A DNA stretch of 6,927 nucleotides from JACCTH01 sp035250485. GTDB taxonomy: Bacteria; Actinomycetota; Acidimicrobiia; Spongiisociales; ZC4RG35. Location of the stretch: NCBI GenBank assembly GCA_035250485.1, contig DATFFB010000201.1:1-6927 (forward strand), given 5' to 3'. Below, one piece after another: positions 1-6,666 of the stretch. Position 1 is the first letter of the stretch. Every line of letters begins with the position of its first letter. The notes under the pieces were generated by a model. The model did no database searches. It had not been told where the DNA came from and saw only the letters and a program-made list of their open reading frames with translations. The translations under genes were made by a program, and so were the position numbers.

Positions 1-89
1 GGGGGTTGCGCTACGTCTCATGCCATGGGTCTCATCTGACGGTTGGGGGACGGTAGCTCCCCGTAGATGAGCGGATAACCGCCATATAT

Positions 90-125
90 GACCACGGCTA
101 TCGAATGCAATTCGATAGCCGTGTC
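90..125 (-). terminator. Stem-loop after the last gene, probable operon terminator
   Basis: CACGGCTATCGAAT (93-106) and ATTCGATAGCCGTG (110-123) are perfect 14-bp inverted arms around a 3-nt loop (GCA), with two further pairs if C92 is bulged. It lies 41 nt past the fusion gene's TGA. The transcript continues as GUCAUAUAUGG, only weakly U-rich, so it is not a textbook intrinsic terminator; terminators lacking a U-run are often proposed in actinobacteria. Being nearly symmetrical it could also work on plus-strand transcription. An mRNA 3'-end protecting hairpin is the alternative. Confidence 0.65.
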
Positions 126-135
126 CAAAGGACAG

Positions 136-152
136 GCGAACCCCGGGTTCGC
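136..152. repeat. Small inverted repeat between the stop codon and the main stem-loop
   Basis: GCGAACC (136-142) and GGTTCGC (146-152) pair perfectly around a 3-nt loop, 11 nt past the fusion gene's stop. It may add to termination or be chance in GC-rich DNA. It resembles a tRNA T-arm superficially but no tRNA fold surrounds it. The rest of 1-163 holds a weak stem at 46-62 (GGGGA/TCCCC) and no convincing gene. Confidence 0.35.
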
Positions 153-163
153 GGTTTGGGCGC

Positions 164-2617
164 TCAGATCTTGGGGAGCTTGAAGCCGGATTTCTCGACG
201 ACGTGGTCGCGGGCACTCTCCACGGAGCGGCGGACGGCGGGCCAATCGACGTAGGTGAGCTGGCCGTGACGCTTCATGACCCTGCCCGCGATCAGGACCG
301 TGTCCACGTTTCCGGTGTCCATGTTCGCCACCACTGCCGTAGCCGGGTCGTTGAGCGGGGTCACGTTCATCCGGTCGGTCCGGAGCAAGACGATGTCAGC
401 CTGCTTGCCGGGGGTCAGGGTCCCCACCTTGCGCTCCAGACCGTTGGCCTTGGCCCCGTCGATGGTGGCGCACAGCAGCACCTCGCGTGTGGTCATCGGG
501 GTCTTGCCCTGCTGTGCCGCCTGGATCCGCTGCAAGGCGAGAACCGAGCGCATCTGGTTGAACATGTCGCTGGGGACATTGGTCTCCACGTCGATGGAGA
601 GGCTGGGGCGGAGCCCCCGATCGAGGAACTTCTGGATCGGTGGCATCCCGTGCCCCATCATCATCTCCACCGGTGACGCCAGCGAGACCGTGCCTCCGGT
701 ATCAACGATCATCGAGATCTCGGTGTCGTTGAGGGTGGTGCAGTGGATATAGGTGGTGTCCGGACCGAGCAGCCCTGCCTCGCCGAAGCGCTGCACTTTG
801 GCGTCCTGGCCATAGCTCCCGACTCCGACATGGGTCGTAATCCGGGCGCCGGTCTCCCGAGCCAGCTTCCAATGGTCGCGGGACACCTCGAAATCGGTGA
901 ATTCGGGTCCCGGGGCCGCCAGGGCCAGCGTCAGTTTCTGATCGGTGGTGGAGAAATGCTCGGTGGCGGCGCGGACGAACCAGCTGGGCTGGCGCTCCTC
1001 CCACTTGCCCCACCAGGGGAAGCCGTAGGCAAAGACGGCGCGCAGCCCTGAGTCCTCCAATGCCTTGATGACCGCATCGGTGTGCTCAGGCGAAGCCTGA
1101 ATGTGAGACCAATCGAGGAGCGTGGTGATTCCGGCGTCGATCGCCCCCAGAGCCGAGACCAGATTTCCGACGTAGGCGTCTTCCGGGCTAAAGGCGGGGG
1201 CAAGCTTGTGAAGGACGAAGGAGATGTAGCTCGTCCGACCCTCCAGGGGAACGTCGGTTCCGATGTTGCGGAGAAGTCCCTCCCAGATGTGGCGGTGAGT
1301 ATCGACAAAGCCGGGCATGACGATCATGCCGGTGGCATCGATGACGTCTATTTCGCCGTTGGCTTGGCCCGGACCCACGGCCACGATCTTCTCCCCTTCG
1401 ATGACTATGTCGCCGATGGAGAAGTCCCCAAGGTTGGGGTCGAGGGTAAGGATGGTGCCACCCTTGATCACCTTTCTTCCGCTCGGCACCGATCGGAAGT
1501 CGCTGCCGCCGGAGTAAAAGTCGGGGACGATCGCCGCCCTGGGAGGCCGGCTGCCGATTACGAGTCGACGGGCGCGCCGGAAGTTCCTCTTGACCAGCTC
1601 TTTCATGTCTCCTGCCTGGAAGAGAACGATTCCGAGCAGCACCAAAGCACCGATGATCATCGACCCGTCGGTGGGCGAAAGCCCGAGATAGGGGAGGACC
1701 GTCAGGATCAAGGCGAGAAGCAAGGCAGCCACGGTCCCGCCGACGAAGGTGGCCCGACCCCCGGCCAGAGACGCCCCTCCGAGCACGGCGGCGGTGATGC
1801 TGTTGAGGGCGAAGGTGGATCCCACCGAAGCGTTGCCGACAGGGGTTCGGGCCATCACCAGGAAGGAGGCGACGGCAGCCAGGGAAGCGGCGAAGAGTAG
1901 GGCTCGAACCCGGATCCAGGTCGTGTTCACCCCGCCCCGTTTCGCCGAGCGGTCGTCAAAGCCAACTGCCCTGACCGCGAGCCCGGAACCGGATGCATGG
2001 AGCCATACGTCCATGAGAGCCGCACCAATCGCGAGGATGATGAAAGCGATCGGGATCGGGCCCACGCTGGTCCGGAGGAACGACACGAAGCCCCCGTTGA
2101 TCGCGCCCTGGGCGGTGGGCCGCAATGTCAGGGAGACGCCATCGAGAATGCTCATGGTGGCGAGCGTGGCGATAATCGATGGGATCTTCACCCCCCGCAC
2201 AAGCCCGGCGTTGATCAGTCCCAGCGCCAGGCCACAGAGGAGAACGACTCCCACTCCTTGCAAAATCGCCGATGTCGTGGCGTTGGTGGCGATGAGATAG
2301 GAGCCGATGACGACGCCGAGGCTGATCATCGCCCCTACCGAGAGATCGAGATAGCCAACAAGGAGGGCGTGGGTCTGAGCCATCGTGGCGACGATGAGGG
2401 GCAGCGCCAGGATCAGGATCTGGTTGACGTTGGTCGTGTTGACGAAGCCCGGGAATCTGGTGTTGGTGAACCAGAGGAGACCTCCGACCAGGAGAATCTG
2501 AAGGGCGATTGGCATCCACAGCCGAAAGCGGATGACCTTGCGCCATTTGTTCTTGTCGCGGGCGTCGCGCATGACCTTGCGGACCACCTGCCTCGTCGCA
2601 TCGGCTCGGGTGGTCAT
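164..2617 (-). CDS. Fusion protein: ABC permease (BPD_transp_2) joined to a COG0402-type amidohydrolase
   Basis: An 817-aa protein with two complete domains. Residues about 34-335 are a permease: hydrophobic segments near 34-50, 66-88, 92-111, 116-140, 187-207, 238-256, 268-312 and 320-335, hallmark GYLDLSVG at 88-95, AVGFDDRSAKRGGVN at 217-231, and AVLGGASLAGG at 277-287. Residues about 338-382 form a linker whose first part is strongly basic (KRNFRRARR), placing what follows in the cytoplasm. Residues about 383-817 are an amidohydrolase: VIKGGTILTLDP at the start of the sandwich domain, metal ligands H441 and H443 (DTHRH), H596 (TTHVG), H625 (YIHCTT) and D676 (SIDVET), and the closing GKQADIVLLR at 737-746. 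The Glu normally three residues after the strand-5 His is Val599. ATG overlaps the ATPase stop (ATGA). It probably pairs with the other permease so that imported substrate emerges beside the enzyme; that role is inference. A sequencing error joining two genes is the main alternative. Confidence 0.88.
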   Translation of the reverse strand: MTTRADATRQVVRKVMRDARDKNKWRKVIRFRLWMPIALQILLVGGLLWFTNTRFPGFVNTTNVNQILILALPLIVATMAQTHALLVGYLDLSVGAMISLGVVIGSYLIATNATTSAILQGVGVVLLCGLALGLINAGLVRGVKIPSIIATLATMSILDGVSLTLRPTAQGAINGGFVSFLRTSVGPIPIAFIILAIGAALMDVWLHASGSGLAVRAVGFDDRSAKRGGVNTTWIRVRALLFAASLAAVASFLVMARTPVGNASVGSTFALNSITAAVLGGASLAGGRATFVGGTVAALLLALILTVLPYLGLSPTDGSMIIGALVLLGIVLFQAGDMKELVKRNFRRARRLVIGSRPPRAAIVPDFYSGGSDFRSVPSGRKVIKGGTILTLDPNLGDFSIGDIVIEGEKIVAVGPGQANGEIDVIDATGMIVMPGFVDTHRHIWEGLLRNIGTDVPLEGRTSYISFVLHKLAPAFSPEDAYVGNLVSALGAIDAGITTLLDWSHIQASPEHTDAVIKALEDSGLRAVFAYGFPWWGKWEERQPSWFVRAATEHFSTTDQKLTLALAAPGPEFTDFEVSRDHWKLARETGARITTHVGVGSYGQDAKVQRFGEAGLLGPDTTYIHCTTLNDTEISMIVDTGGTVSLASPVEMMMGHGMPPIQKFLDRGLRPSLSIDVETNVPSDMFNQMRSVLALQRIQAAQQGKTPMTTREVLLCATIDGAKANGLERKVGTLTPGKQADIVLLRTDRMNVTPLNDPATAVVANMDTGNVDTVLIAGRVMKRHGQLTYVDWPAVRRSVESARDHVVEKSGFKLPKI
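1604..1613 (-). promoter_or_regulatory. Possible internal translation start at the permease-amidohydrolase junction
   Basis: On the minus strand AGGAG (1613-1609) is followed by AC and an in-frame ATG (Met338 of the fusion, 1606-1604). The 2-nt spacing is shorter than ideal. A second candidate is GTG at 1471-1469 (Val383) preceded by GGAAGAAAG, which is exactly where an unfused amidohydrolase of this type would start. Either would release a soluble enzyme of about 435-480 aa. They could also be relics of a formerly separate gene, or chance matches in purine-rich codons. Confidence 0.25.
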
Positions 2618-4197
2618 GCCGAGCGCGAGTCTGCGGCCGATGGCATGGCGACCCCGAGCGGCGAGCGACCGGCTTTGGAGAGCCCGGGGCCGCGGACGAT
2701 GGCTTCGGTGATCCGGCGTTCGTCGAGGTCCTCGCCAGGGATTTCCTCGACAATGGTTCCCCGGGACATGACTAGCACGCGATCGCAGAGGCCGGAGAGC
2801 TCGATCGGGTCGCTCGACTTGACCAGCAGCGCCGCTCCGCCATCAATCCGCTGGCGGAGGGCCTGGTAGATGTCAAACCTCGACCCCACGTCGACGCCCT
2901 GGGTCGGCTCGTAAGCCAGGATGACGGCTGGCTTTCTCAGAAACGTGCGGGCGACGGACACCTTCTGCTGATTGCCGCCCGATAGAAACTCCACTGGTTG
3001 ATCCAAAGACGGTGTGCGGATCTCGAGCTGATCGACCAGGCGGGCGACTTGACGCTTCTCTGCGTTCCTCCGCAAGAAACCGAGGGTGGCGAACTGACGC
3101 AATGCCTGGACGGTGGTATTGACCCTCACTCCCAGCACCGGCGCCAGGGCCTCGCGCTTGCGGTCGCCAGGAAGAAGCATCAATCCCGCTCCCACCGCTT
3201 CGTGGGTTGAGATCAAATTCAGTTCCTTCCCTTCGCACACCACTTTCCCCGCTCGCGGAGGAACCCTTCCCGCCAGGCAGTCGAAAAGCTGAGGTTGTCC
3301 GTTGCCCTCGGCGCCGGCGATCCCCACAATCTCGCCGCTCTCCAGAGTGAAGCTGAGAGGCCCGAATGACTGGCCCTGGAGCCCTTCGACCCGCAGGACG
3401 ACCCTCGGCTCGACGGTTTGCGAAGCTGGCGGTGGGAAGGCGGCCTCGAAGGGCCGCCCCACGATCAGTTCGACCAGTTCGGATTCGCTGGTGGCCCGGG
3501 CTTCAAACGTGCCTCGATTGCGACCGTCGCGAAGCACGGTGATGCGATCGGCGATCTCCAGGACCTCGGGCAGGCGATGACTCACGTACACGATCCCGAC
3601 CCCACGATCTCGACATTTCGCCACGGTGCGATGGAGTGCCTCGACCTCGTCCGGGCCGAGAGCGGTGGTGGGCTCGTCGAGCAGCAGGACCTTGGGATCG
3701 GTCGCTAATGCTTTGGCAACCTCGAACATTTGCCTCTCGGCGAGGGTGAGAAAGCCTGCCGGAGAATCCGGGAACAGCTCGAGATCGAGATCGAACTCGG
3801 TCAAAAGCTGACGGGCCCATTTCTTCCGTCGCCAGAAAGGGGGTCGCTTCTCGGGTCGCGCCGCCAGAAAGAGGTTGTTCTTCACGGGCTCGAACTGGAC
3901 CAGTGAGGTGTCCTGATAGGCCATGGCCAGGCCGAGCTTTCTCGCCAGGGCTGGGGAGTCGCGGCGCAACCGAACTCCTCCGATGTGAACGCTTCCCCGG
4001 TCGGACTTGACGAACCCGCTGGCAATCCCGAGGAGAGTCGACTTTCCGGATCCGTTCTCGCCCACCAGGGCGTGGACTTCGCCGGCGCGGCATTCGAAGC
4101 TGACGTCGGTCAGCGCTCGTACTGCTCCAAACTGCCGGGAGACTCCGGTCAACGCCAGGACCGTCGTCGACTCTCCTTCGGGATTGCGCTCGGTCAT
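2614..4197 (-). CDS. ABC transporter ATPase with two nucleotide-binding domains (RbsA/MglA-like)
   Basis: Predicted 527-aa cytoplasmic ATPase powering import. NBD1 (about 12-250): Walker A GENGSGKST at 46-54, Q-loop Gln95 (AMAYQD), the RbsA-like signature variant LTLAERQ at 150-156, Walker B LLLDEP at 171-176, and switch His207 (VSHRL). NBD2 (about 266-505): degenerate Walker A GAEGNGQPQ at 295-303 without the Lys, canonical signature LSGGNQQ at 405-411, Walker B VILAYEP at 425-431 with Tyr429 where Asp is usual, and Ser in place of the switch His (VKSSDP near 459-464). This pattern, one complete and one degenerate ATP site in a tandem protein, is typical of CUT2 sugar and nucleoside importers. 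The ATG overlaps the binding-protein stop (ATGA) with only weak GGCGG upstream, so translation is probably coupled; its TGA in turn overlaps the ATG of the fusion gene. Closest by motif is RbsA; substrate is not implied. Confidence 0.95.
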   Translation of the reverse strand: MTERNPEGESTTVLALTGVSRQFGAVRALTDVSFECRAGEVHALVGENGSGKSTLLGIASGFVKSDRGSVHIGGVRLRRDSPALARKLGLAMAYQDTSLVQFEPVKNNLFLAARPEKRPPFWRRKKWARQLLTEFDLDLELFPDSPAGFLTLAERQMFEVAKALATDPKVLLLDEPTTALGPDEVEALHRTVAKCRDRGVGIVYVSHRLPEVLEIADRITVLRDGRNRGTFEARATSESELVELIVGRPFEAAFPPPASQTVEPRVVLRVEGLQGQSFGPLSFTLESGEIVGIAGAEGNGQPQLFDCLAGRVPPRAGKVVCEGKELNLISTHEAVGAGLMLLPGDRKREALAPVLGVRVNTTVQALRQFATLGFLRRNAEKRQVARLVDQLEIRTPSLDQPVEFLSGGNQQKVSVARTFLRKPAVILAYEPTQGVDVGSRFDIYQALRQRIDGGAALLVKSSDPIELSGLCDRVLVMSRGTIVEEIPGEDLDERRITEAIVRGPGLSKAGRSPLGVAMPSAADSRSA

Positions 4198-5579
4198 CCG
4201 CCGAACATGAGCGACAGCACGTTGTCGGGCACCAAAGAAGTGCCGGAAACCGCCTCGTTGGGTCGATCCGGGTTGCAGTCTGCCGCCGTGACCTGGCGCA
4301 TGACATGCGGGACCACAACCTCTGGGGGAATCTCGGCTCCCTTGAGCGCCATCATCGCCGCCGTCACACCGGTCCGCGACTGGAAGTTGCCGCCGGCTGA
4401 GTAGAAGATGTTGTACGTCGGGTCGTTGCGCTCGGCCCAGTCGCAGAACAAGTTCTGCTCGTCGGTGCGGAGGGCGAGGGTGAGGTTGGTCACCGGGATC
4501 CCGAGCTCCTCATACACCGGCAGCCCGTACCAAATCCCGTCGGCATATTCGTAGGCGTAGCCGCTGATGTCGGGATTCGTTGTCAGCAGTCCGCGGAACA
4601 CATCGGGGATGATGGGCGGGAACCAGGAGGTATCACCCGTCGTGCTGTCCTCGTTGGCTGGCGGGTTGACCAGAGAAAGATCGGAGGAGAGTGCAGAGAC
4701 CGTGCATCGTTGCCAGCCCAGCGAAAGCGCATTGCCGGGGGTACCTCCAAGCAAAGCCACATTTCCCGAGCCAACCCCGGTGTTGAGCACTTCGGCGAAG
4801 CTCTCGCCGAGGGCGCAGAGGTCTTCACCCACGACCGTCAGGTAATCCTCACCTGGAATGGCGGCTCCTTCCTGATCCGGTAGCCCGACGTAACCCGCCG
4901 AGAACGGGACGTAGAGGATCCCGGCGGCAGTGGCTTCGCGCACCGCTTCCGCCAGCAGGGCTCCAACGTCTGGATATCCAACAATGAAGTCAACGCCACG
5001 CTGGATGAGGAACCGGAGCTGGTTGACGTGGACGGCTGGGTCTTGGTCGAAGTTGGCGGCGGTGGAAACGATGGTTCCGATCTCGGGGTAGGTGAGCGCT
5101 TGGAGAATTGCTTCCATATGACTCACGGACCGCCACACGTTGACCTCGTTACCACCTCCATCGGCGTAGCCCATTACCAGGTCGCCTCCGCTGCCGGTGT
5201 CGCACTCCTGGTTGGCCCAGCACTCCATCGCCTTGTCGATCGTGGCCTGATCGAGGTCCTGATTGGCCCGAGCGATCGACGCCAGAACTATGTTCCAGCT
5301 CGCCTCGTCTGACGGTTCGACGGGCCCGAGCGCCTTCTCGACCAAGGCCGGGTCGGCAGCGGTGGGATCCTCGTCGAAGTCCGCCAACGGATTCTCACCG
5401 GAGGCGGCGGTTGTCGCCGGAGCGGCCGTCGTTTCTGCAGATGTGGTGGCGGGTGCCGCGGTGGTCGCGGGGCCCGCGGTTGTCCCTGGGGCCGACGTCG
5501 TCGCAGTCCCGCCCGACGTGCAGGCGGCGACCACCAAGGCCCACAACGCCAGGGCGCCCATAACGGTCTTTCGATTCAC
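4194..5579 (-). CDS. ABC transporter solute-binding lipoprotein (Peripla_BP_4 / RbsB-like)
   Basis: Predicted 461-aa extracellular binding protein for the importer. Residues 1-20 form a lipoprotein signal peptide (basic VNRK, hydrophobic core, lipobox VAAC with lipidated Cys20). Residues 21-60 are a low-complexity Thr/Ala/Pro tether, common in actinobacterial lipoproteins. The folded part shows features of type I periplasmic binding proteins: VMGYADGGGNEVNVWR near 135-150, QLRFLIQRGVDFIVGYPDV near 187-205 (the 'I.qgVDaIi' motif), the AVREATAAGILYVPFSAG hinge segment near 212-229, and GNVALLGGTPGN near 272-283. At 461 aa it is longer than RbsB-type proteins (about 300 aa mature), partly from the tether and an acidic helical stretch at about 62-118. 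Six Cys remain in the mature domain (120, 126, 255, 292, 379, 435), suggesting disulfides. Its TGA overlaps the ATPase ATG by 4 nt. Ligand unknown: sugar, nucleoside or related ring compound are all possible. Confidence 0.9.
   Translation of the reverse strand: MNRKTVMGALALWALVVAACTSGGTATTSAPGTTAGPATTAAPATTSAETTAAPATTAASGENPLADFDEDPTAADPALVEKALGPVEPSDEASWNIVLASIARANQDLDQATIDKAMECWANQECDTGSGGDLVMGYADGGGNEVNVWRSVSHMEAILQALTYPEIGTIVSTAANFDQDPAVHVNQLRFLIQRGVDFIVGYPDVGALLAEAVREATAAGILYVPFSAGYVGLPDQEGAAIPGEDYLTVVGEDLCALGESFAEVLNTGVGSGNVALLGGTPGNALSLGWQRCTVSALSSDLSLVNPPANEDSTTGDTSWFPPIIPDVFRGLLTTNPDISGYAYEYADGIWYGLPVYEELGIPVTNLTLALRTDEQNLFCDWAERNDPTYNIFYSAGGNFQSRTGVTAAMMALKGAEIPPEVVVPHVMRQVTAADCNPDRPNEAVSGTSLVPDNVLSLMFGG
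5400..5519 (-). repeat. Low-complexity Ala/Thr/Pro-coding tract (lipoprotein tether)
   Basis: This part of the binding-protein gene encodes residues 21-60, made of imperfect repeats around ATTAAP, ATTSA and GTTAGP. At DNA level it is a run of degenerate GC-rich repeats (gcggttgtc, gcggccgtc, gtggtggcg and similar). It would act as a flexible spacer that holds the binding domain away from the membrane anchor. Such tracts are prone to length variation. Confidence 0.8.
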
Positions 5580-5584
5580 TCTCT

Positions 5585-5591
5585 CCTCCTT
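5585..5591 (-). promoter_or_regulatory. Strong ribosome-binding site deciding the GTG start of the binding protein
   Basis: On the minus strand AAGGAGG is followed by five bases (AGAGA) and then GTG at 5579. This is a near-ideal Shine-Dalgarno sequence and puts the start directly before a lipoprotein signal peptide. The in-frame upstream ATG at 5624 sits within the palindrome with no recognisable ribosome-binding site and would bury the signal peptide behind about 15 extra residues, so GTG is preferred. It is the strongest ribosome-binding site in the operon, as expected for a binding protein needed in excess. Confidence 0.85.
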
Positions 5592-5604
5592 GATCCGTTC
5601 TTGG

Positions 5605-5638
5605 GTAGAAATGACCGCATTCATGCCGTCATTTCTAC
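5605..5638 (-). promoter_or_regulatory. 34-nt near-perfect palindrome between permease and binding-protein genes
   Basis: GTAGAAATGAC (5605-5615) and GTCATTTCTAC (5628-5638) are perfect 11-bp inverted arms; inside them GCAT (5617-5620) and ATGC (5623-5626) also pair, leaving one C/C mismatch and a 2-nt centre, so 15 of 17 positions pair. The structure covers the permease stop codon and ends 13 nt before the ribosome-binding site of the binding-protein gene. No U-run follows in the transcript direction, which argues against a simple intrinsic terminator. It could be an mRNA-stabilising or attenuating hairpin that raises binding-protein output relative to the permease, or a dimeric regulator's operator. 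The structure is visible; the role is inference. Confidence 0.6.
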
Positions 5639-6666
5639 GCAAGAATCTTGCTTTCACTGCGACCCGACCGTCTCCGCTCGCGAAGCACACGCTCCACGGC
5701 TTTGATGATCCGATCTCCTGAAACCAGCATCCCTCCGATGATGACTAGGCCGAACACCACGAACTGGAGCGCAGTTGGAAGCCCGATCGTCCTCATCATC
5801 TGATTGAGTCCGGTGAGAAAGAAAGCCGCGGCGAAAGTCGACAGTGGGCTGGCGAGTCCACCCGTCAAAGACGCACCGCCGATTACCACGGCGGCGATCG
5901 GCCCGAGAAGGTAGGTCGCGCCAGCGGCGAGGCCCGGGCTGCGAAGGAGTCCCGCCAGGGCCACTCCCGCCGTCGCATAGAGGATCGCTGCCACCACGTA
6001 AGCCGCGATCTGATTGATGTTGACTCGGACCCCAAGCACATGGGAGGCCACTGGGTTCGCGCCGACCACTTGAAATCGACGGCCGGCCGCGGTGTAACGA
6101 AAGGCCACCATCAAAAGGACGGTGATGACCAGTCCCAGCCAGAAGACGGGGCTGACCCCCATGATCCGGGTCGAGGTCCATTGCGACAACCCCGCTGGCA
6201 CCTGGGCCTGCACTGGAAAGCTCCGGCCGTAGCGGTTGACCACGCCGATAACCACCTGGCCCACCGCCAACGTCACAATCAGAGCGTTTAGCTTGAGCCC
6301 GCCGATCAAGATTCCGTTCACGAGCCCGATCATGGCCGCGGTTCCAATGGCAGCAAGGATTGCGACGGGAATGTTCGCGTCCGATTGTCCCCCGACTCCG
6401 ACCATGATCGCCGCGGCCAAGGTCAGGGTCCCGGGGACGCTGAGGTCGATCCCCCCCGTGATGATCACCAGCATTTGACCGAGGGCCGTGATTGCCAACA
6501 GCGCCCCATAAGGGGCGATGGCGCTCAGGGCCACTCCTCCCAGGAGCGCCGGCACCCAAATGGCGGCGACTATTACCAGGAGAGCGATCGCGAGATAGAC
6601 CGGCATGTAACGAGAGCCCACCACGAAGGCAGTGATGGCCCGCGAGGGTGGGGTGGCGGTCGTCAT
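5635..6666 (-). CDS. ABC transporter permease, BPD_transp_2 (RbsC-like)
   Basis: Predicted 343-aa integral membrane subunit of a CUT2-type (ribose/nucleoside-like) importer. Hydrophobic segments fill most of the chain from about residue 20 to 315. The family hallmark GGIDLSVP lies at 71-78 (usually GGIDLSVG; the Pro is a small departure), VVGANPVASHVLGV at 200-212 matches the cytoplasmic coupling-loop region, and VVIGGASLTGG at 260-270 is the second conserved membrane motif. The tail from about 318 is basic (RVLRERRRSGR), consistent with a cytoplasmic C-terminus. The start was chosen at the ATG that overlaps the upstream amidohydrolase stop (ATGA) and follows GGGAGAGG; a longer reading from 6813 would add a non-membrane stretch running over the amidohydrolase gene. 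It presumably pairs with the permease half of the fusion protein to make the heterodimeric channel. Its TAG stop lies inside the palindrome at 5605-5638. Confidence 0.93.
   Translation of the reverse strand: MTTATPPSRAITAFVVGSRYMPVYLAIALLVIVAAIWVPALLGGVALSAIAPYGALLAITALGQMLVIITGGIDLSVPGTLTLAAAIMVGVGGQSDANIPVAILAAIGTAAMIGLVNGILIGGLKLNALIVTLAVGQVVIGVVNRYGRSFPVQAQVPAGLSQWTSTRIMGVSPVFWLGLVITVLLMVAFRYTAAGRRFQVVGANPVASHVLGVRVNINQIAAYVVAAILYATAGVALAGLLRSPGLAAGATYLLGPIAAVVIGGASLTGGLASPLSTFAAAFFLTGLNQMMRTIGLPTALQFVVFGLVIIGGMLVSGDRIIKAVERVLRERRRSGRSESKILA

Noticed and set aside
1..21. Possible start of a further minus-strand gene (ATG at 21-19, open to the window edge for seven codons)
   Set aside because: Too short to judge, with no clear ribosome-binding site; a TATATG/TTGCAT pair upstream (88-83 and 110-105) is too weak a match to call a promoter.
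136..152. tRNA T-arm-like sequence GGGTTCGC
   Set aside because: No acceptor, D or anticodon stems can be found at the proper distances on either strand; it is better read as a small inverted repeat.
1082..2869. Long plus-strand reading frames (1082-1900 and 1997-2869)
   Set aside because: They are antisense to the fusion gene, with compositions rich in Asp, Gly, His and Arg and no recognisable motifs; long antisense frames are expected in GC-rich coding DNA, and the minus frame carries clear conserved domains.
5605..5638. Palindrome as an intrinsic terminator
   Set aside because: No U-run follows, and the genes downstream belong to the same transporter and need continued transcription.
5580..5690. 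N-terminal extension of the binding protein to 5690 or to ATG 5624
   Set aside because: It would overlap the permease's conserved basic tail or start within the palindrome without a ribosome-binding site, and would displace the lipoprotein signal peptide from the N-terminus.
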